This document shows positions 55,204 to 62,525 of a stretch of 64,000 nucleotides of DNA, one piece after another. Numbering within the stretch: position 1 is the first letter of the stretch; every line of letters begins with the position of its first letter. The stretch spans positions 248,001 to 312,000 of the forward strand of contig NZ_JAPDOK010000002.1 in NCBI RefSeq assembly GCF_026013415.1, read 5' to 3'. The position numbers and the translations under genes are program-made. The notes under the pieces are model-generated. The model was not told the origin of the DNA. It searched no databases and was given only the letters and a program-made list of their open reading frames with translations. This DNA comes from Sphingomonas caeni. Lineage in GTDB: Bacteria > Pseudomonadota > Alphaproteobacteria > Sphingomonadales > Sphingomonadaceae.

Positions 55204-55793
55204 TCGTGCTCGGCCTCACCGGTTCGATCGGCATGGGCAAATCCACGGTGGCCGCAATGTTCGCCGATGCCGGCGTGCCGGTGTTCGATGCCGATGCGGT
55301 GGTGCGCGAGCTTCAGGGGCCGGGCGGGCGGTTGCTGCCGGCGATCGAGGCGATGTTTCCCGGCACTACCGGCGAGTCGGGGCTCGACCGCGAGAAGCTC
55401 GGCAAGGCGGTGTTCGGCGATCGCCAGGCGCTCCAGCGGCTCGAGGGGCTGGTACATCCCGCGGTGGGCGAAGCGCGCGAGGCATTCTTCGCGGCGAACC
55501 GGGATGCTCCGCTGGTAGTGCTCGACATCCCCTTGCTGTTCGAAACCGGGGGCGACTCGCGCGTCGACAAGGTCGCAGTGGTTTCCGCGCCCGCCGACCA
55601 GCAGCGCGAGCGCGTGCTGCGGCGGCCGGGAATGACCGAGGAACGCTTCGAGTCGATCCTCGCGCTCCAGATGCCTGATGCCGAAAAGCGCGTTTGGGCG
55701 GATTTTGTCATCGATACCGGCGGCCCGCTCTCCGAGACGCGGGACAGGGTGAATGCGCTGATCGCTTGCCTCCGGCGCGAGGCAGGAGGATAA
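55200..55793 (+). CDS. coaE: dephospho-CoA kinase
   Basis: A 197-residue P-loop kinase for the final step of coenzyme A synthesis. It has GLTGSIGMGKSTVAAMF, FDADAVVRELQGPG, LVHPAVGEAREAFF, LDIPLLFETGG and a C-terminal DTGGPLSETRDRVNALI. It overlaps aroE by 4 bp. A dnaQ gene follows 8 bp downstream. Confidence 0.97.
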   Translation: MIVLGLTGSIGMGKSTVAAMFADAGVPVFDADAVVRELQGPGGRLLPAIEAMFPGTTGESGLDREKLGKAVFGDRQALQRLEGLVHPAVGEAREAFFAANRDAPLVVLDIPLLFETGGDSRVDKVAVVSAPADQQRERVLRRPGMTEERFESILALQMPDAEKRVWADFVIDTGGPLSETRDRVNALIACLRREAGG

Positions 55794-55801
55794 GCCGACT
55801 C

Positions 55802-56494
55802 ATGCGTGAAATCGTGTTCGACACCGAAACGACGGGGCTCAGCTTCTCCGGCGGCGACCGGCTGGTCGAGATCGGATGCGTCGAGCTGGTCAACCGGGTG
55901 ATGACCGGCCGGACCTTCCACGCCTATCTCAATCCCGAACGGCCGATGCCGGTCGAGGCGTTCCGCATCCACGGGCTGAGCGACGTGTTCCTCTCGGACA
56001 AGCCGCTGTTTCATGAGCGGGTCGAGGATCTGCTCGACTTCATCGGCGACAGCCCGATGGTGGCGCACAACGCCAATTTCGATTTCGGCTTCATCAATGG
56101 CGAGCTGGGCCGCTGCGGGCGGCCGATCGTGTCGCTCGACCGGATGGTCGATACGCTGGTGATCGCGCGGACCCGGCATCCCGGCGCCAAGCACACGCTC
56201 GACGCGCTCTGTTCGCGCTACGGCATCGATCTCAGCGCGCGCACGCTGCATGGCGCGCTGCTCGACGCACAGCTGCTCGCGCAGGTCTATGTCGAGCTGA
56301 CCGGCGGGCGGCAGATCACCATGGGGCTGGCGGTCGATGCGCCGGTGCTGCGCGAGACCCCGCAAGAGGCGCGAACTCACGTCCATGTGCGCCCGGCGCG
56401 GCATTTCGCGGCATCGGACGCGGAACTTGAGCGCCACGGAAACTTTCTCAAGGCAATGGAGGAGCCACTCTGGGGCACGGTCTCGTCAGGTTGA
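55802..56494 (+). CDS. dnaQ: DNA polymerase III epsilon subunit
   Basis: A 230-residue proofreading 3'-5' exonuclease. The DEDDh residues are in REIVFDTETTGLSF (Asp, Glu), VAHNANFDFGFINGEL (Asp) and HGALLDAQLLAQVY (His, Asp). The C-terminal tail is unrelated to the fold and probably contacts the polymerase. The ATG at 55802 sits 8 bp after coaE. The run maf-aroE-coaE-dnaQ is conserved next to alphaproteobacterial origins. Confidence 0.96.
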   Translation: MREIVFDTETTGLSFSGGDRLVEIGCVELVNRVMTGRTFHAYLNPERPMPVEAFRIHGLSDVFLSDKPLFHERVEDLLDFIGDSPMVAHNANFDFGFINGELGRCGRPIVSLDRMVDTLVIARTRHPGAKHTLDALCSRYGIDLSARTLHGALLDAQLLAQVYVELTGGRQITMGLAVDAPVLRETPQEARTHVHVRPARHFAASDAELERHGNFLKAMEEPLWGTVSSG

Positions 56495-56506
56495 CGGTCA
56501 AGGACC

Positions 56507-56534
56507 GCGTGCCTAGGTGCACGCCCTCGTTTTA
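56507..56534 (+). terminator. intrinsic terminator after dnaQ
   Basis: A GCGTGC-CTAGGT-GCACGC stem (6 bp) followed by CCTCGTTTTA, 12 bp after the dnaQ stop and before the hpf ribosome site (GTAGGAGACA). It separates the origin-side operon from hpf. Confidence 0.6.
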
Positions 56535-56547
56535 GTAGGAGACAGTC

Positions 56548-57129
56548 ATGGATATCCGAGTATCGGGCCATCAGGTCGACACGGGCGAAGCGCTCAAGTC
56601 GCACGTCACCGATCGGCTCCAGGGTATCGCTGACAAATATTTCTCGCGCGCCATCTCGGCCACCACTACCTTCGGTAAGGGGCCGCACGACAACGGCTTC
56701 ACCTGCGACATCGTCGCGCATGTCCGCCAGGGGCTGGTGCTCAAGGCCTCGAACAAGGGGATGGAGGCGCATTTCGCGTTCGATGGCGCCGCCGACCGGA
56801 TCGAGACCCAGCTGCGCCGCTATACCCGCCGGCTGAAGGATCATCATGGCGGGCCCAACGGGGTTTCCGACGAAGCCGATCAAGACAATGCCGGCTATAC
56901 GCTGTTCCAGGAGGCCGCCGTCGAGGACGAGCCGTCGGACGCGCCGCTGATCATCGCCGAAACCCGGGTCGATGTGCCCGAAGCAACCGTTTCGGATGCG
57001 GTGATGATGCTCGATCTGCGCAATACCAACGCGCTTCTTTTCCGCAATTCGGGTACGGGCGCGTTCAACATGGTCTATCGCCGTGGCGACGGGACGATCG
57101 GCTGGGTCGAGCCCAACCGCGCATCCTGA
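56548..57129 (+). CDS. hpf: ribosome hibernation-promoting factor (long form)
   Basis: A 193-residue protein: an S30-binding domain (residues ~1-105, MDIRVSGHQVDTGEALKSHVTDRL; GFTCDIVAHVRQGLVL) and a C-terminal dimerisation domain (VSDAVMMLDLRNTNALLFRNSG; MVYRRGDGTIGWVEPN). Long HPF pairs 70S ribosomes into inactive 100S dimers in stationary phase. An AGGAGACAGTC site precedes the ATG. It has its own start region after the dnaQ terminator, probably stress-regulated. Confidence 0.95.
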   Translation: MDIRVSGHQVDTGEALKSHVTDRLQGIADKYFSRAISATTTFGKGPHDNGFTCDIVAHVRQGLVLKASNKGMEAHFAFDGAADRIETQLRRYTRRLKDHHGGPNGVSDEADQDNAGYTLFQEAAVEDEPSDAPLIIAETRVDVPEATVSDAVMMLDLRNTNALLFRNSGTGAFNMVYRRGDGTIGWVEPNRAS

Positions 57130-57183
57130 TCGGCACGGATTTCGTATTTACGGTGCCCCCGGGGGCGCCCTCACGGATGTTGC

Positions 57184-57651
57184 ATGACTGATCTCAGCGA
57201 TTTGCTAGTGCCGGACGCGGTGGTTTCCACGCTGGCGGTATCGAACAAGAAGGCGCTCTTCCAGCAATTGGGGGGCATCGCCGCGCGCGCCTATGGGCTC
57301 GACGCCAAGCTGGTGACCGAGCGGCTGGCCGAGCGCGAGAAGCTCGGCTCGACCGGGTTCGGCGGCGCGGTGGCGATCCCGCATGCCAAGCTGGAGGAGC
57401 TGCGCCACGTCACCGGCATCTTCGCGGCACTCGAAAAGCCGGTCGATTTCGCCGCGGTCGATGAGGTGCCGGTCGATCTGGTGTTCGTCCTGCTCTCGCC
57501 GGTGAGCGCAGGGGCCGAGCATCTCAAGGCGCTCGCGCGGGTCTCGCGGCGGCTGCGCGATCGCGGCTTCGCGGCCAAGTTGCGCGGGGCGGGGTCACCC
57601 GACGCGCTCTATGCACTGCTCACCGGCGTCGAGGCGCGTGACGCTGCCTGA
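57184..57651 (+). CDS. ptsN: nitrogen-related PTS EIIA component PtsN
   Basis: A 155-residue EIIA-Ntr protein with the phosphorylatable histidine in FGGAVAIPHAKLEEL. The flanking LGSTGFGGAV and DLVFVLLSPVSAGAEHLKAL are typical. It receives phosphate from EI-Ntr/NPr and regulates potassium and carbon/nitrogen balance. Commonly located next to hpf. The next gene begins 14 bp before its stop. Confidence 0.95.
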   Translation: MTDLSDLLVPDAVVSTLAVSNKKALFQQLGGIAARAYGLDAKLVTERLAEREKLGSTGFGGAVAIPHAKLEELRHVTGIFAALEKPVDFAAVDEVPVDLVFVLLSPVSAGAEHLKALARVSRRLRDRGFAAKLRGAGSPDALYALLTGVEARDAA

Positions 57652-58117
57652 TACCGGGCCTGAATCCGTCCAGAGCGGCGAGGCGGCGCATTTCCGCGCG
57701 CTCGAATCGCTCTATGCCGCGGCGCCGATCAACCAATGGTTCGATTCGACGCTCGAAATCCCCTCGCCCGGCGTGGCGCGGATCCGCTTCACCGTCGATC
57801 GGCGCTATCACCATGCAGCGGGCGCGGCGCACGGCACCGCCTATTTCAAGATGCTCGACGATGCCGCCTTCTACGCGGCGAACAGCCTGGTAACCGACCG
57901 GTTCCTGCTCACCACGGCGTTCAACCTGCTCTTCACCAAGCCGATCCGGGAAGGGCCGGTGATCGCGGAAGGGCGCTGGGTGAGCGGGCAGCGCCGCGTG
58001 TTCGTTGCCGAGGCGCGGCTGATCGATGCGACCGGCGAAGAGACCGGCCGCGGCACCGGCACCTTCATGCGCTCGCGCATCCCGCTCGCGGGCCTTCCCG
58101 GATACCGGGCGGGCTGA
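57638..58117 (+). CDS. PaaI-family (hotdog) thioesterase
   Basis: A 159-residue hotdog-fold protein: YHHAAGAAHGTAYFKMLDDAAFYAAN (the long helix with active-site residues) followed by TTAFNLLFTKPI and VFVAEARLIDATGEETGRGTGTF. Acyl-CoA hydrolysis is expected; the substrate is unknown. The GTG at 57638 was chosen since it overlaps ptsN by 14 bp and gives MTLPDTG; an upstream start would overlap further. It overlaps the DUF1491 gene by 1 bp. Confidence 0.85.
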   Translation: MTLPDTGPESVQSGEAAHFRALESLYAAAPINQWFDSTLEIPSPGVARIRFTVDRRYHHAAGAAHGTAYFKMLDDAAFYAANSLVTDRFLLTTAFNLLFTKPIREGPVIAEGRWVSGQRRVFVAEARLIDATGEETGRGTGTFMRSRIPLAGLPGYRAG

Positions 58118-58455
58118 TGGCGCGCGTCACCAGCGCGGTGATGGTCAGCGCGCTGGTCCGCCGTGTCCATCAGGAGGGCGGATCGGCGATGGTCCTCGCG
58201 CGGGGCGACGAAACATCGGGCGGCATCCTGTTGTTAACCATGGAAAAGGGCGCGAATCCGCGCTTCCTTGAACGCGGCATCGGGCCGGACGGCGAACCTG
58301 CCTTGCTGCCCTCGGGGCCGGCAGCGCTCGCGGATGATAACGCTACCAGCGATTATTGGCGGCGGCGGCGCGAACGCGATTCCGATCTGTGGGTGATTGA
58401 ACTGGACATCGTACAGGCGGAACGGTTCGCCGCTGAAACGATGGGCTTTCATTGA
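58117..58455 (+). CDS. DUF1491 family protein
   Basis: A 112-residue protein matching DUF1491: VSALVRRVHQEGGSAMVLARGDETSGGIL-type N-terminus (MVLARGDETSG) and WRRRRERDSDLWVIELDI toward the end. The family is restricted to alphaproteobacteria and its function is unknown. The ATG overlaps the thioesterase stop by 1 bp (TGATG). Confidence 0.9.
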   Translation: MARVTSAVMVSALVRRVHQEGGSAMVLARGDETSGGILLLTMEKGANPRFLERGIGPDGEPALLPSGPAALADDNATSDYWRRRRERDSDLWVIELDIVQAERFAAETMGFH

Positions 58456-58611
58456 CTTTTAACCACGGGACCCCGACAGGCCCGGCATTGATAATAGCGT
58501 TGTGCCGCGCGAGGTGAGAGATCGAGCGGTGACGCAGTCGGGGGGAAGCCCGGCGGCCCGAATTTGAAAAGGGGGCCGTGCCGCGCACCAACCGCATAGT
58601 AACGACGGATA

Positions 58612-59244
58612 ATGAAGTTCATTGCACGCGCCGCGATCTTCGCGGCTGTGACTTTTGGCGCAGGCGCGCTTGCGAACGCCGCCACGCTCGATCTGGGAAG
58701 TGCCCCTGCGGACCTTCTCTTTCAACAGCTTAACGAGCCGAGCCCGCTTGGGGTTCCCGCTCAGGGCCAGCCCGCGATGGCAAAGCCGGCGGAGATCGTC
58801 CAGCCGCTGCCGGTCAAGGCCGAGCCCGCCGCCTACACCACGCTTTCCGCCGCGGTCGATGCCCAGGACATGCCCGAGGGAGTCGATAGCGAGCTCAACT
58901 GCCTCGCGGTCGGCGTCTATTATGAATCGAAGGGCGAGCCGCTTGCGGGCCAGCTCGCGGTCGCCGAGGTGATCCTCAACCGTGCCGCGTCGGGCCGTTT
59001 CGCGCACTCGGTGTGCGGCGTGATCAAGCAGCCCGGCCAATTCTCCTTCGTGCGCCGCGGCGTCCTGCCGACCCCGCCCAACAATGCGCAGTGGCGCCGG
59101 GCGATGGCGGTGGCGCAGGTTGCGCGCAAGGATTTGTGGGATTCGCCGGCCGAGGACGCGCTCTATTTCCATGCGCGCTACGTCTCGCCGCGCTGGAAGC
59201 GCTCGCGCGTCGGCGTGATAGGAAATCACATTTTCTACCGCTGA
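58612..59244 (+). CDS. SleB-type cell wall hydrolase
   Basis: A 210-residue exported protein: signal peptide (residues ~1-23, ending NA-A) and a C-terminal Hydrolase_2 (SleB) domain from residue ~90, LNCLAVGVYYESKGEPLAGQLAVAEVILNR, with GQFSFVRRGV and ALYFHARYVSPRW. The catalytic glutamate is in YYESKGE. These enzymes cut peptidoglycan glycan strands. The 156-bp upstream gap probably contains its promoter. Confidence 0.92.
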   Translation: MKFIARAAIFAAVTFGAGALANAATLDLGSAPADLLFQQLNEPSPLGVPAQGQPAMAKPAEIVQPLPVKAEPAAYTTLSAAVDAQDMPEGVDSELNCLAVGVYYESKGEPLAGQLAVAEVILNRAASGRFAHSVCGVIKQPGQFSFVRRGVLPTPPNNAQWRRAMAVAQVARKDLWDSPAEDALYFHARYVSPRWKRSRVGVIGNHIFYR

Positions 59245-59293
59245 GTGATTCGGGAGGGGCCTAACCCTTCCAATCGTTCCCGCAATGTTCTAA

Positions 59294-59776
59294 ATGCGGG
59301 GGATGGCTTCGCTGTCCCCCGTCGATTCTCCCATGATCGCCGCCGATGTCGTGCGCGGCGTCTGCCGGATGCTGCTGCGCCATGATTGCGTCGCGATCGC
59401 CGAGGTGCCGCTGAGCGACGGCCGCCGCGCCGACCTGATGGCGCTCGATGCGCATGGCAACATCGTCATCGTCGAGATCAAGGTCTCGCGCGCCGATCTG
59501 CTCGGCGATTGCAAGTGGAACGACTATCTCGCGCATTGCGACCGCTTCTTCTGGGCGGTGCCCGAAGGGTTCGATCTGCGCCCGTTCGAGCAGGACTGTT
59601 TCCTGCCCGATCGCGCCGGGCTGATCGTCGCGGACCGCTACGACGCGGCGGTGCTGCGCGAGGCGAACACGGTGCCGCTCGCCGCGGCGACGCGGAAGAA
59701 GTGCACGCTGGCGTTCGCAAGGCGCGCCGCGCGCCGGGTGATCCACATGATGGACCCCGACGCGGAAGCGATTTGA
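59294..59776 (+). CDS. MmcB family DNA repair protein
   Basis: A 160-residue PD-(D/E)XK-like protein of the MmcB family: VRGVCRMLLRHDCVAIAEVPLSDGRRADLMALD, then VIVEIKVSRADLLGD (the E-x-K core) and KWNDYLAHCDRFFWAVPEGF. In Caulobacter the homologue is SOS-regulated and helps DNA-damage tolerance with ImuAB-type genes. ATGs at 59294 or 59303 are possible. It converges on the ankyrin gene, with a REP-like module between. Confidence 0.92.
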   Translation: MRGMASLSPVDSPMIAADVVRGVCRMLLRHDCVAIAEVPLSDGRRADLMALDAHGNIVIVEIKVSRADLLGDCKWNDYLAHCDRFFWAVPEGFDLRPFEQDCFLPDRAGLIVADRYDAAVLREANTVPLAAATRKKCTLAFARRAARRVIHMMDPDAEAI

Positions 59777-59794
59777 GTCGTTTTTAGCTTCGCT

Positions 59795-59830
59795 GGGAGC
59801 GGGCTGGTGCCGCCATCGCCGTGAGGCGAT
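59795..59830. repeat. REP-like module with GNRA hairpin
   Basis: GGGAGCGGGCTGGTGCCGCC then ATCGCC-GTGA-GGCGAT: the same core and hairpin layout as at 48672-48709, with stem bases exchanged so pairing is kept. It sits 18 bp after the mmcB-like stop, between convergent genes. Confidence 0.75.
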
Positions 59831-59836
59831 CAAAAA

Positions 59837-60448
59837 CTAGAGCTTCGGGCCCGAAACCGCCGAACGGTTCACCTTGGGCGCGTCGGCGAGCAGCTTGGTG
59901 ATCGAGGGGGGCATGCGCCGGTCGATCCGCGCATAGTCGCGCGCCGACTGGCCCGAAATATGGTCGGGCCGGTCCGGATCGGCGCCGCCCTCGAGCAGGG
60001 TGCGCACCATTTCGAGCTTGCGCAGCTGCACCGCGCGGATCAGCGGGGTCTCGCCGCTCGAATTGGGAAGGTTCACGTTGGCGCCATAGCGGATCAGGAT
60101 CTGCACGCCTTCGACAAAGCCGGTCTCGACCGCGAGCATCATCGGCGTGTTGCCGCGGCCGTCCTGGATGTTGGGGTTGGCGCCCTTCTGGATCAGATAG
60201 CGCAGCCAGGTCGAATCGGCCTGGCGGACGACGATATGGAGCGCGCCCTCGCCGGTCGAGCGGTCCTTGGTGTCGATGATGCTGCCATTGGTATCGGTGA
60301 TGATCTGCATCACCTTGCCGCCATCCTGCTTCCGGATCGCCTCGAGGAACTGATAGCTGTCCGAGAAATGCTGGGCGTGCGCCGGGGCCGCCACAAGCAG
60401 CAGACCGAATGCCGCGAGGGCGGCATGGAGAAATTTCGACGGCATCAT
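59837..60448 (-). CDS. exported ankyrin-repeat protein
   Basis: A 203-residue protein with a signal peptide (LHAALAAFGLLLVAAPAHA) and about four ankyrin repeats in residues ~25-170, for example GEGALHIVVRQADSTWLRYL, GNTPMMLAVETGFVEGVQIL and GETPLIRAVQLRKLEMVRTL. It is periplasmic by prediction, and its binding partner is unknown. Divergent from the SCO gene. Confidence 0.88.
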   Translation of the reverse strand: MMPSKFLHAALAAFGLLLVAAPAHAQHFSDSYQFLEAIRKQDGGKVMQIITDTNGSIIDTKDRSTGEGALHIVVRQADSTWLRYLIQKGANPNIQDGRGNTPMMLAVETGFVEGVQILIRYGANVNLPNSSGETPLIRAVQLRKLEMVRTLLEGGADPDRPDHISGQSARDYARIDRRMPPSITKLLADAPKVNRSAVSGPKL

Positions 60449-60531
60449 ACGCTGGAACCCTTCGCTCTTGCCCGCCAGTCCCCCGAGGAACCTTGCAAGC
60501 GCCGCCCTATCAGATCAAGGCTGGCGTCGCC

Positions 60532-61143
60532 ATGAACAGCAAGAATTTCCGCATTGCAACGGCGCTCGTCCCCATGATGCTTGGCGCGCTCGTCCTCACG
60601 TCCTGCGGCCGGGCGGCGCCGAGGGGCGATCCGCCGCTCGCCGGCGCGCGCATCGGCGGGCCGTTCGCGCTCACAGATCAGAACGGCAAGACCGTTCGCG
60701 ATTCGGATTTCGCGGGCAAATACCGGCTCGTCTATTTCGGCTACACCTTCTGTCCCGATGTCTGCCCCACCGACATGGCGAAGGTCAGCGCGGTGATGCG
60801 CGCGCTCGACAAGAGCGATCCGGCGATCGCGGTCAGGCTGGTGCCGATCTTCATCACCGTCGATCCCGCGCGCGATACGCCCGCCGCGCTCAAGGCGTTT
60901 GCCGGCAATTTCGACCGGCGGCTGGTCGCGCTGACCGGCAGTCCCGATGCGATTGCGGCCACGGCCAAGGCGTATGCGGTGCCGTTCCAGGTGCAGAAGC
61001 CCGACAACGACTCGGGCGCCTATCTGGTCGATCACGGCACCGTCACCTATCTGATGGGGCCGAAGGGCGAGCCGATCGCGGCGCTGACCCACGACATGAA
61101 GCCCGAAGAGATGATCGCCGAGATCAAGAAATGGGTGCGGTGA
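60532..61143 (+). CDS. SCO family copper-delivery lipoprotein
   Basis: A 203-residue Sco1/SenC protein with a lipoprotein signal (LGALVLTSC, Cys25). The thioredoxin fold has the copper-binding CPDVCP (YFGYTFCPDVCPTDM) and the partner His in YLVDHGTVTYL. It delivers copper to the CuA site of cytochrome c oxidase or acts as a thiol reductase. The ATG at 60532 gives the signal. The stop is in a GTGA overlap with the next gene. Confidence 0.93.
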   Translation: MNSKNFRIATALVPMMLGALVLTSCGRAAPRGDPPLAGARIGGPFALTDQNGKTVRDSDFAGKYRLVYFGYTFCPDVCPTDMAKVSAVMRALDKSDPAIAVRLVPIFITVDPARDTPAALKAFAGNFDRRLVALTGSPDAIAATAKAYAVPFQVQKPDNDSGAYLVDHGTVTYLMGPKGEPIAALTHDMKPEEMIAEIKKWVR

Positions 61144-61574
61144 CGGGCAAATTCTGGGAAGACATCCCGCTCCACCAGCTCGACCGCGCGCAGTGGGAGG
61201 CGCTGTGCGACGGGTGCGGCAAATGCTGCCTCCACAAGCTCGAGGATGCCGATACCGGCGATCTCCACGCCACCAATGTCGCGTGCCGGCTGCTCGATAG
61301 CGCGACCGCGCAGTGCAAGGATTACCGCAACCGCCGCGCCTATGTGCCCGATTGCGTGCGGCTGACCTCGGCCAATGTCGATTCGATCGCCTGGCTGCCG
61401 AAGACCTGCGCCTATCGGCTGCGCGCGGCGGGCGAGCCGCTGCCCGGCTGGCACTATCTGGTGTGCGGCGACCGCGAGGCGGTCCACCGCGCGGGCGAAT
61501 CGGTGCGCGGCTGGACGGTATCGGAGGATCTGGCCGGCGATCTCGAACATCATCTGGTGGACCGCGAGCTTTGA
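61140..61574 (+). CDS. YcgN family cysteine-cluster protein
   Basis: A 144-residue cytosolic protein of the UPF0260/YcgN family. Conserved cysteines appear in LCDGCGKCCLHKLED, VACRLLD, QCKDYRNRRAYVPDC and TCAYRL, suggesting a metal cluster. The function is unknown. The GTG at 61140 was chosen for the GTGA overlap with the SCO stop; an ATG at 61131 would add three residues. It overlaps the metallopeptidase start by 4 bp. Confidence 0.93.
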   Translation: MTGKFWEDIPLHQLDRAQWEALCDGCGKCCLHKLEDADTGDLHATNVACRLLDSATAQCKDYRNRRAYVPDCVRLTSANVDSIAWLPKTCAYRLRAAGEPLPGWHYLVCGDREAVHRAGESVRGWTVSEDLAGDLEHHLVDREL

Positions 61575-62245
61575 GCCTCGAGCTGGACGTTGTCCGCAAC
61601 GCGCGGTCCCGGGCGATGCGGCTGTCGGTGGACCCGCGAAGCGGGCGGGTGCGGCTGACGATCCCGCCGCGCGCGTCGCTGCGCAAGGCGCTCGCCTGGG
61701 CCGAGGAACAGCGCGGCTGGATCGAGACGCAGCAGGCGAAATTGCCCGAGGGGCGGCCGTTCGCGCCCGGCGCGCTGGTGCCGCTCGAGGATGACGAGAT
61801 CGAGATCGTCTGGCCGTCCCCGGGGGCCAGGCGGACGCCGCGGCTGGAGGGCGACAGGCTGCTCTGCGGCGGGCCGCGCGAGGGGCTGGAAAAGCGCGTC
61901 GAGCGCTGGTTCCGCGCCGAGGCGCTGCGCATCCTGAGCGAGGAGACCGCCGAATATGCCGATCGCGCGGGGGTGCGGGTGACGGCCGTGTCGATCGGCG
62001 ATCCGCGCGGGCGCTGGGGGAGCTGCGCGGCGTCGGGGTCGATCCGCTACAGCTGGCGGCTGATCCTCGCGCCGAGCTTCGTTCGCCGCGCGACGGTGGC
62101 GCACGAGGTGGCGCACCGGGTGCACATGAACCACGGGGCGGCGTTCCACCGGTTCGTGGAGACGCTGTTCGAGGCCGATCCGGCGCCGGCGCGGACATGG
62201 CTGCGCCGGCATGGGGCGGCGCTACACTGGATCGGGAAGGGCTAG
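61571..62245 (+). CDS. YgjP/M48-like metallopeptidase
   Basis: A 224-residue DUF45/YgjP metallopeptidase with the zinc motif VAHEVAHRVHMNHGAAFH (HExxH variant HEVAH, plus a third His) and the preceding RGRWGSCAASGSIRYSWRLILAP. The start is TTG at 61571 (TTGA overlap with the previous stop), giving MSLELDVVRNARSRAMRLSV. Substrates are unknown. It ends 16 bp before copy 3 of the dispersed repeat. Confidence 0.9.
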   Translation: MSLELDVVRNARSRAMRLSVDPRSGRVRLTIPPRASLRKALAWAEEQRGWIETQQAKLPEGRPFAPGALVPLEDDEIEIVWPSPGARRTPRLEGDRLLCGGPREGLEKRVERWFRAEALRILSEETAEYADRAGVRVTAVSIGDPRGRWGSCAASGSIRYSWRLILAPSFVRRATVAHEVAHRVHMNHGAAFHRFVETLFEADPAPARTWLRRHGAALHWIGKG

Positions 62246-62261
62246 GGTTCCGGCTCAATTG

Positions 62262-62471
62262 GCGCTCCAGGCCCGGCCGTCCCAACATGTGAAAGGTGAC
62301 ACTAGGGCAACACTGATCGGCATGTTTTCCGCCGCGCGGTTTCCCGGGGGAAACGCCTGGTTCGCCAGGTGCGGATCGACAGGGTCAAAGAGCGGCCGGA
62401 GCGGTCGGCTGCGCGAGCCAAGCAGCCGAAATCCTACATTGCAAGGGCCTGGGGCCCGATGCGTCGAAGCC
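62262..62471 (+). repeat. dispersed ~200-bp intergenic repeat, copy 3
   Basis: Closely matches copy 1 over its 5' half (GCGCTCCAGGC, ACATGTGAAAGGTGACAC), the CCTGG-TTCG-CCAGG hairpin and the identical 29-nt block (62374-62402); the 3' end diverges after CTACATTGCAAGGGCC. It fills most of the gap between the convergent metallopeptidase and penicillin-binding protein genes. Overlapping open frames differ in length and reading frame from those in the other copies. Confidence 0.8.
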
Positions 62472-62525
62472 AAAGCGAATGGCGTACGGATCCAGCTGCT
62501 CCTGCGCTCGAAGGAGCACTGGTAG